Of a stretch of DNA of 64,000 nt, positions 59,752 to 64,000 are shown one piece after another. The stretch spans positions 2,728,001 through 2,792,000 of the forward strand of contig JAXLVB010000001.1 of assembly GCA_046329195.1 (NCBI GenBank), read 5' to 3'. The notes beneath the pieces are model-generated. The model was not told the origin of the DNA. It was given only the letters and a program-made list of their open reading frames with translations, and did no database searches. Position 1 is the stretch's first letter; every line of letters begins with the position of its first letter. The position numbers were made by a program, and so were the translations under genes. Origin of the DNA: JAXLVB01 sp046329195 (GTDB taxonomy: Bacteria > Bacteroidota > Bacteroidia > Cytophagales > Spirosomataceae).

Positions 59752-59759
59752 TATCTTTG
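59752..59759 (+). promoter_or_regulatory. Candidate -7 box before the Crp-like gene
   Basis: TATCTTTG is a full TAnnTTTG match, 17 bases before ATG 59776. It is flanked by the inverted octamers GATTTCTG and CAGAAATC, which could be an autoregulatory site. Confidence 0.48.
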
Positions 59760-59775
59760 TCAAAATCAGAAATCT

Positions 59776-60354
59776 ATGGATGATTTAATCATTGAGTATA
59801 TCGCTAAGTATATACCACTCACGAACGAAGAAATAGCGCTTATCAAAAAGCAAAACCTCATCAAGCGCTACAAAAAAGAGGAAGTATTACTGGCCGAAGG
59901 AGAGCTTGCTACCGTATGTTATTTTGTGTTAAGTGGCTGTGTGAGAGCTTATTATTTGATAGATGGCGAAGAGCGAAATACGGAGTTTTATCTTGAAAAC
60001 CAAACCATTACGCCTATTAGTTATCAAACCCAATTGCCTTCCGGGTATTATTTAGCCTGTCTCGAAGACTGTGTATTAGCCATCGGAAGCGATGCCCGCA
60101 ACAAAAAACTAATAGAGCAAATACCTAAGTTAGCCTCGTTGGTGATGCAAATGAGTAGCGAACTGTTCATTCAAAAAGCAATAGAGCTTGACGATTTTAA
60201 AAACTATAACCCCGAGCAACGCTACTTAAAACTCATTGAAAACCGCCCCGACTTGGTCAACCGAGTGCCTTTATACCATTTGGCCAGTTATTTGGGCATC
60301 ACGAAAGTGTCGTTGAGCCGGATTCGTAAGCGAATATCGCTAAGTAGCCATTGA
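59776..60354 (+). CDS. Crp/Fnr-family regulator
   Basis: A 192-residue protein. The N-terminal cyclic-nucleotide-binding fold (about 15-120) has LLAEGELATVCYFVLSGCVRAYY. The C-terminal helix-turn-helix is short (VPLYHLASYLGITKVSLSRIRKRI). It lacks the Cys cluster of Fnr and the classic cAMP phosphate-binding RSA motif, as do many Bacteroidota members. ATG 59776 is chosen. It is divergent from the cupin gene, so it may regulate the island, but local control of the following DUF4386 gene is equally possible. Confidence 0.88.
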   Translation: MDDLIIEYIAKYIPLTNEEIALIKKQNLIKRYKKEEVLLAEGELATVCYFVLSGCVRAYYLIDGEERNTEFYLENQTITPISYQTQLPSGYYLACLEDCVLAIGSDARNKKLIEQIPKLASLVMQMSSELFIQKAIELDDFKNYNPEQRYLKLIENRPDLVNRVPLYHLASYLGITKVSLSRIRKRISLSSH

Positions 60355-60403
60355 GCCGCTACGTTTATTATCCTAAGATAATTTTTGGAGTAAAACCCCA
60401 TGA

Positions 60404-60411
60404 TACATTTG
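60404..60411 (+). promoter_or_regulatory. Candidate -7 box before DUF4386
   Basis: TACATTTG matches TAnnTTTG, 25 bases before ATG 60437. A TTG at 60385-60387 gives a 16-base spacer, slightly short but plausible for a -33 element. Confidence 0.5.
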
Positions 60412-60436
60412 CACTGCATTAACATCAGCAGCACAA

Positions 60437-61132
60437 ATGGAAACCAATCGTTTCAATCCCCAAAGCAACCGCACCAATTCAATCCTCACGGGTATATTTT
60501 TCATCGTGGCGGCTATCTCTTCTATCGTAGGGCTAAAATTATATGACCCGATTTTGGTTGACCCATACTTTATCGAAACCGGAAGTCAACATTCCTCACA
60601 AATTGTGTGGGGAGCTATCAACGAATTAATTTTGTCAGCTACAGCCACAGGTACAGCCTTAATGATGTACCCCTACCTCAAGCGTTATAACGAAAGCTTG
60701 GGCATGGGTTATCTCAGTTTCAGAATGTTAGAAGTGGTGTTTATCCTCATCGGTATAGTTAGTGTATTGACTGCCTTATCGGTCAGTCAGCACTACATTA
60801 ACCATACAATTGATAAAGCCAATGCTACCGCTTTGGGATTGGCGTTTATTGCGCTGCATAACTGGACGTTCATGCTCGGTCCCAACTTTATGCTGGCTAT
60901 TAATACTTTTTTGTACAGCTATACATTTCGCCATGCGGAGCTTGTTCCGAAAGCGTTGTCGTTATTGGGTATGACAGCCGCTTGCCTTATTATGGTCGCT
61001 GCTATTCTCGAAATGTTCGGTATCATTGAGCAGGTGTCAGTGTGGGGCGCATTGTTGGCCTTACCCATAGCCCTTTATGAAATGACGTTGGCTGTGTGGC
61101 TAATCGTGAAAGGGTTTAGGATTGAGTCTTAA
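60437..61132 (+). CDS. DUF4386 membrane protein
   Basis: A 231-residue protein with six predicted membrane segments. The N terminus (NRTNSILTGIFFIVAAISSIVG) and LSFRMLEVVFILIGIVSVL are typical of DUF4386. The function is unknown. It follows the Crp-like gene on the same strand, as often seen for this family in Bacteroidota. Confidence 0.85.
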   Translation: METNRFNPQSNRTNSILTGIFFIVAAISSIVGLKLYDPILVDPYFIETGSQHSSQIVWGAINELILSATATGTALMMYPYLKRYNESLGMGYLSFRMLEVVFILIGIVSVLTALSVSQHYINHTIDKANATALGLAFIALHNWTFMLGPNFMLAINTFLYSYTFRHAELVPKALSLLGMTAACLIMVAAILEMFGIIEQVSVWGALLALPIALYEMTLAVWLIVKGFRIES

Positions 61133-61278
61133 ACCGTTGCGATTTGCTTATTGATAGATGAATAGTCAATTGAAAATCAAGGGTTTGTATTTTTGAGTTA
61201 CTGTTATAGTAGGAGTGATTGAGGAAGCGTTACGTCGAATTGTTTCGTAAATGCAAACGAGAAATAGGATAAATCATC

Positions 61279-61315
61279 AAAGCCCAAGTTGAGGTAAATC
61301 TCGCTGGGCTTTTTG
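61279..61315 (+). terminator. Hairpin terminator downstream of DUF4386
   Basis: AAAGCCCA and TGGGCTTT pair, with GAG/CTC in the loop, followed by TTTTTGTTTTT. It lies in the 321-base gap 61133-61453, which otherwise holds only a promoter-like box and no gene. Confidence 0.75.
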
Positions 61316-61428
61316 TTTTTTCGATAAGGGAGCGAGCGTCGTGCAAGTATTTTTTGTATTAATCACTTACTTCAAGTGAAGGCCGACCAACTGAGGAACA
61401 AAAAATAACAACCGTATCAAAAAAATAC

Positions 61429-61436
61429 TACCTTTG
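61429..61436 (+). promoter_or_regulatory. Candidate -7 box before the second AraC gene
   Basis: TACCTTTG matches TAnnTTTG, 18 bases before ATG 61454. No good -33 TTG was found. Confidence 0.4.
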
Positions 61437-61453
61437 AATTTTACAACAAACGT

Positions 61454-62377
61454 ATGAGCATTACATCGGTCGAAGAGTTTTATAATGAAATCAATGTGCC
61501 GTTTCCCGAAGGCTTCAAAAAGGAAATTGGGCATTTTAATGTGTTCCAGATTGATGATTTTATACAAAGCCTTCGAGACAAAAACATCATGCCCTACAAC
61601 CGGCGAGCGTACTACAAAATCAGTTTGATTATTGGGCGAAATCGAGCCGAATATGCCGACAAAGTGATTGATATTGAGCAGAATGCTTTGCTTTTTGCAA
61701 CACCTTTGATTCCGTATCATTATGTGCCACAAGATATCGAGCAGAAAGGTCATTTTTGTGTGTTTACGCCTGATTTTATGCTGAAAAGCAAAACAGGGAT
61801 GACGCTTGACGAACTGCCGATTTTTCGCCCTGATGGTTTTCCGATTTTTCGGCTTTCGGATGAAAATATCGAAGAAATTAGCTTGATTTTCAAGAAAATG
61901 CACCGAGAAATAGCCTCAGACTATGCTTATAAATACGATTTACTGCGCAATTATGTACTCGAACTGATTCATTTTGGTCAAAAACTTCAACCCGCAACGG
62001 CTTTATATTCAACCCATAATGCAGCGTCAAGGGTGTCGTCTTTGTTTATAGAATTGTTAGAAAGGCAGTTTCCGATTGAGTCACCTCAACGGAAAATGAA
62101 CCTTCGAACAGCCAAAGACTACGCTGACCGCCTAGCGGTACATGTAAATCATTTGAACAAAGTACTAAAGGAGAATACAGGCAAAACTACCACCGAAATC
62201 ATCGGAAGTAGGGTGACGCAGGAAGCTAAGATTTTACTCAAACAAACCGACTGGAGCGTTTCGGAAATAGCCTATTCGTTGGGGTTTGAAGAAGTGGCTC
62301 ATTTTTCTAACTTTTTCAAACGCCAAACTGCCTGTTCACCTATTCAATTCAGAAATCCTGCGCTTGTGCGTGATTGA
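61454..62377 (+). CDS. AraC-family transcriptional regulator
   Basis: A 307-residue protein. The N-terminal region (about 20-170) is a sensor domain. The C-terminal double helix-turn-helix (about 210-305) has LAVHVNHLNKVLKENTGKTT and a final FFKRQTACSPIQFR. It resembles the AraC at 37129-38052 in its DNA-binding half but not in its N terminus. The SDR gene that follows is the probable target. Confidence 0.9.
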   Translation: MSITSVEEFYNEINVPFPEGFKKEIGHFNVFQIDDFIQSLRDKNIMPYNRRAYYKISLIIGRNRAEYADKVIDIEQNALLFATPLIPYHYVPQDIEQKGHFCVFTPDFMLKSKTGMTLDELPIFRPDGFPIFRLSDENIEEISLIFKKMHREIASDYAYKYDLLRNYVLELIHFGQKLQPATALYSTHNAASRVSSLFIELLERQFPIESPQRKMNLRTAKDYADRLAVHVNHLNKVLKENTGKTTTEIIGSRVTQEAKILLKQTDWSVSEIAYSLGFEEVAHFSNFFKRQTACSPIQFRNPALVRD

Positions 62378-62471
62378 ATGTTTGAATTTTGCAAATGATG
62401 CTTTTGTTTTTGCAAACATTAAACGAGTATTATGGACCAATTTTGCATCATTAACTTTAACAATCATTAAG

Positions 62472-63227
62472 ATGAGCAAAATTGCATTAGTAACAGGCGG
62501 TAGCCGTGGATTAGGAAAAGACGAGGCACTTCAATTGGCACAGAAAGGCTTTGATGTGATTATTACTTATCAACGCAACCAAACCGAAGCCAATAAGGTA
62601 GTGGACGAAATTCAACGCATGGGACAAAAATCTGCTGCGCTGCCTTTGGACATTTCGACAACTCAGCATTTTGATGCTTTTGTAACAACACTACAAACCT
62701 TATTGGCCTCGGTATTCAATACCGAAAAGATAGATGTGCTGATAAATAACGCTGGCACTGCCAACTATTCAGCATACGCCGAAACCACAGAAGATGCCTT
62801 TGACAACATGGTGAATATTCATTTGAAAGCACCGTATTTTCTGACTCAAAAGCTGCTACCGATTCTCAACGATGGTGGCTCTATCTTGAACACTTCGTCA
62901 GGTTTGGCTCGGTTTTCTTATCCGGGTTCGTCGGCGTATGGCATTATGAAAGCTGGGATTGAAGCCTTAACTCGTTATCAAGCAATGGAATTGGGCCAGC
63001 GAAAAATTCGAGTGAATGTGATTGCCCCAGGAGCCATTGCTACTGATTTTGGTGGAGGTAACGTACGTGACAACAAAGTACTTAACGAGGCCATCGCTTC
63101 AAGAACTGCACTGGGGCGTGTGGGATTGGCAGATGATATTGGAAGTGTAGCCGCCTTTTTATGTAGCGACGATGCAAAGTGGATAAATGGACAGCGAATC
63201 GAAGTATCGGGCGGGATCCATCTATAG
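62472..63227 (+). CDS. SDR-family oxidoreductase
   Basis: A 251-residue short-chain dehydrogenase. The cofactor motif is TGGSRGLGKD, with NNAG, a Ser pair in LNTSSG and catalytic YGIMKAG. ATG 62472 (MSKIALVTGG) is chosen because the upstream 62 codons have no family similarity. It lies 94 bases after the AraC gene and is probably its target. Confidence 0.9.
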   Translation: MSKIALVTGGSRGLGKDEALQLAQKGFDVIITYQRNQTEANKVVDEIQRMGQKSAALPLDISTTQHFDAFVTTLQTLLASVFNTEKIDVLINNAGTANYSAYAETTEDAFDNMVNIHLKAPYFLTQKLLPILNDGGSILNTSSGLARFSYPGSSAYGIMKAGIEALTRYQAMELGQRKIRVNVIAPGAIATDFGGGNVRDNKVLNEAIASRTALGRVGLADDIGSVAAFLCSDDAKWINGQRIEVSGGIHL

Positions 63228-63303
63228 GCAAAAGTTAATGAAAATCGCTACTCTTATTTACGTTGAGTTACTTTAATACTTATAAAAAGACTGGTATGTA
63301 GTA

Positions 63304-63342
63304 AAGAAGCCCCTTTACGGAATGGCCGTAAAGGGGCTTCTT
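63304..63342. terminator. Bidirectional hairpin terminator
   Basis: A 17-bp perfect stem (63304-63320 with 63326-63342) has a five-base loop AATGG. It lies between the convergent SDR and HxlR genes. It has no long T tract, but the stem is very stable. Confidence 0.7.
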
Positions 63343-63404
63343 CTGAAAATAGCCTTATCAAAATAACGGGTTACCTTACAGAATGATATTCGGAATATTG
63401 GTGG

Positions 63405-63746
63405 TTACTTGTCGCTCATAATCAACGCTCTATGTTGTAAACCCCAATAATGCAGTTCAGTCATCACTTTGTCGAGTGTGAGGCCATGCTGGGTAATGGA
63501 ATATTCCACGGTGGGTGGAAAAGTGTCATGTACTTCTCGCCTGATTAATTGATTAGCTTCTAATAGCTTTAACTCTTTTGACAATGTCTTGTCAGTAATG
63601 CCGCTGACTTCTTTGGCAATTTGCTTGAATCGCTTTGGCCCTGGCGACAGTGCGAATAAAATGAGCAATTTCCAACGACCTTCTAACGCTTCAAGGGCGT
63701 CTTTGATAGATAGAGCCGATTTAGGACAACCTCCTTGAGTAAGCAT
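63405..63746 (-). CDS. HxlR-family transcriptional regulator
   Basis: A 113-residue winged-helix protein. The domain has CPKSALSIKDALEALEGRWKLL (family start with a Cys near the N terminus), GITDKTLSKELKLLEANQLI (recognition helix and wing) and VEYSITQHG. The N-terminal Cys may serve as a redox or aldehyde sensor, as in HypR/YodB-type members. ATG 63746 is used, since an upstream TTG frame runs through the operator. It is divergent from a DoxX-like gene. Confidence 0.9.
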   Translation of the reverse strand: MLTQGGCPKSALSIKDALEALEGRWKLLILFALSPGPKRFKQIAKEVSGITDKTLSKELKLLEANQLIRREVHDTFPPTVEYSITQHGLTLDKVMTELHYWGLQHRALIMSDK

Positions 63747-63760
63747 ACACTGAATGGTTA

Positions 63761-63816
63761 CGATACTATCGTTTTGGATAGCGCTATCCAAAATGATAGT
63801 GCTATCATCTGGATAG
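63761..63816. promoter_or_regulatory. Operator array between HxlR and DoxX genes
   Basis: Three palindromes in tandem: CGATA-C-TATCG (63761-63771), an 11+11 perfect palindrome beginning TTTTGGATAGC (63772-63793), and ATGATAG-TG-CTATCAT (63793-63808), then a half-site GGATAG. All carry the CTATC/GATAG half-site, centred about 17 bases apart. This is likely the HxlR binding region controlling both genes. Confidence 0.6.
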
Positions 63817-63861
63817 TAAAGTTAAAATACCTTTACGCCATTCAAAAATAAAATCCTTGAA

Positions 63862-64000
63862 ATGGAAGAAAAAACACCACGTTTATCCAACGCCATACTT
63901 ATTGCGCTTTGGATTGTACAAGTAGCACTTTCGGTAAGTTTGTTTTGGGCTGCTATTAAGAAATTGTTTCAACCAATCGAGGAATTGGAACTACAATGGC
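63862..64000 (+). CDS. DoxX-like membrane protein, 5' part (cut by window end)
   Basis: The frame from ATG 63862 stays open to the window end and reads MEEKTPRLSNAILIALW and onward, with one hydrophobic segment (about 11-33) followed by LFQPIEELELQW. This opening resembles small DoxX-family membrane proteins, which HxlR regulators often control. Only about 46 codons are seen, so the assignment is tentative. Confidence 0.6.
   Translation, partial: MEEKTPRLSNAILIALWIVQVALSVSLFWAAIKKLFQPIEELELQW

Noticed and set aside
62286..62471. Extended N terminus of the SDR at 62472
   Set aside because: It overlaps the AraC gene and has no SDR similarity.

Overview
The window looks like a chromosomal segment of a Bacteroidota bacterium, most likely a cytophagal of the Runella/Dyadobacter/Spirosoma type. 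The evidence is a TonB receptor with an N-terminal carboxypeptidase-like domain, TPR sensor kinases, an OmpA protein with a carboxypeptidase-regulatory domain, DUF983, weak Shine-Dalgarno sites, and several upstream boxes that fit the Bacteroidota -7 element TAnnTTTG. The genus is an inference; no rRNA or marker gene is present. No tRNA, CRISPR array, transposase or phage gene was found.

Layout. 1-5.9 kb: two tandem paralogous sensor kinases (the first cut by the window edge), YdeI- and MmcQ-type small proteins, an OmpA-like lipid-envelope protein and a 2-oxoglutarate/Fe oxygenase. 6-13.6 kb: a chromate-type transporter, a 124-bp MITE with a target duplication, an Lgt-like protein lacking key Lgt residues, DUF983, an esterase, a zinc alcohol dehydrogenase, a formyltransferase, DUF1287, and an ECF sigma factor with a membrane partner. 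13.9-17.4 kb: a long acyl-CoA dehydrogenase behind a double operator, a hypothetical protein and a beta-barrel. 17.4-23.2 kb: an eukaryote-like phosphosignalling operon (FHA-serine protease, Ser/Thr kinase, PP2C phosphatase, second kinase). 23.4-26.8 kb: a NarL-type kinase/regulator pair and a coiled-coil stress-type protein.

26.9-59.6 kb is the most remarkable part: about 30 genes, all on the minus strand, that read as a catabolic island for plant aromatic glycosides. An exported GH78 alpha-L-rhamnosidase, a TonB receptor and an MFS carrier would trim and import the substrate. A GMC oxidoreductase could oxidise the sugar. Two separate C-glycoside deglycosidase-like alpha/beta pairs (TIM barrel plus CGDB/DUF6379) could then split the sugar from the aglycone, with four further TIM-barrel isomerase-like proteins and SDRs handling the oxo-sugar. 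An FAD monooxygenase, a two-domain extradiol dioxygenase, a C-C-hydrolase-like alpha/beta hydrolase, a fumarylacetoacetate-hydrolase-family protein, a cyclase-family hydrolase and a HisD-like dehydrogenase would open and degrade the aromatic ring. An AraC regulator sits inside the island. The substrate (for example a rhamnosylated flavonoid C- or O-glycoside) is inferred, not shown.

59.7-64 kb carries a Crp-like regulator, DUF4386, AraC, an SDR, and a divergent HxlR/DoxX pair around an array of palindromes.

A second theme is short palindromic and simple repeats that enter genes in frame: two codon-aligned 33-bp palindromes (15-3-15) in the two kinases, a 64-bp CCCCCGATGGGGG element inside an SDR, and ATCCGAAATCC-type repeats that have become N-terminal or internal peptide in three proteins. 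The ATCCGAAATCC-type and related simple repeats were noticed only in the catabolic island.
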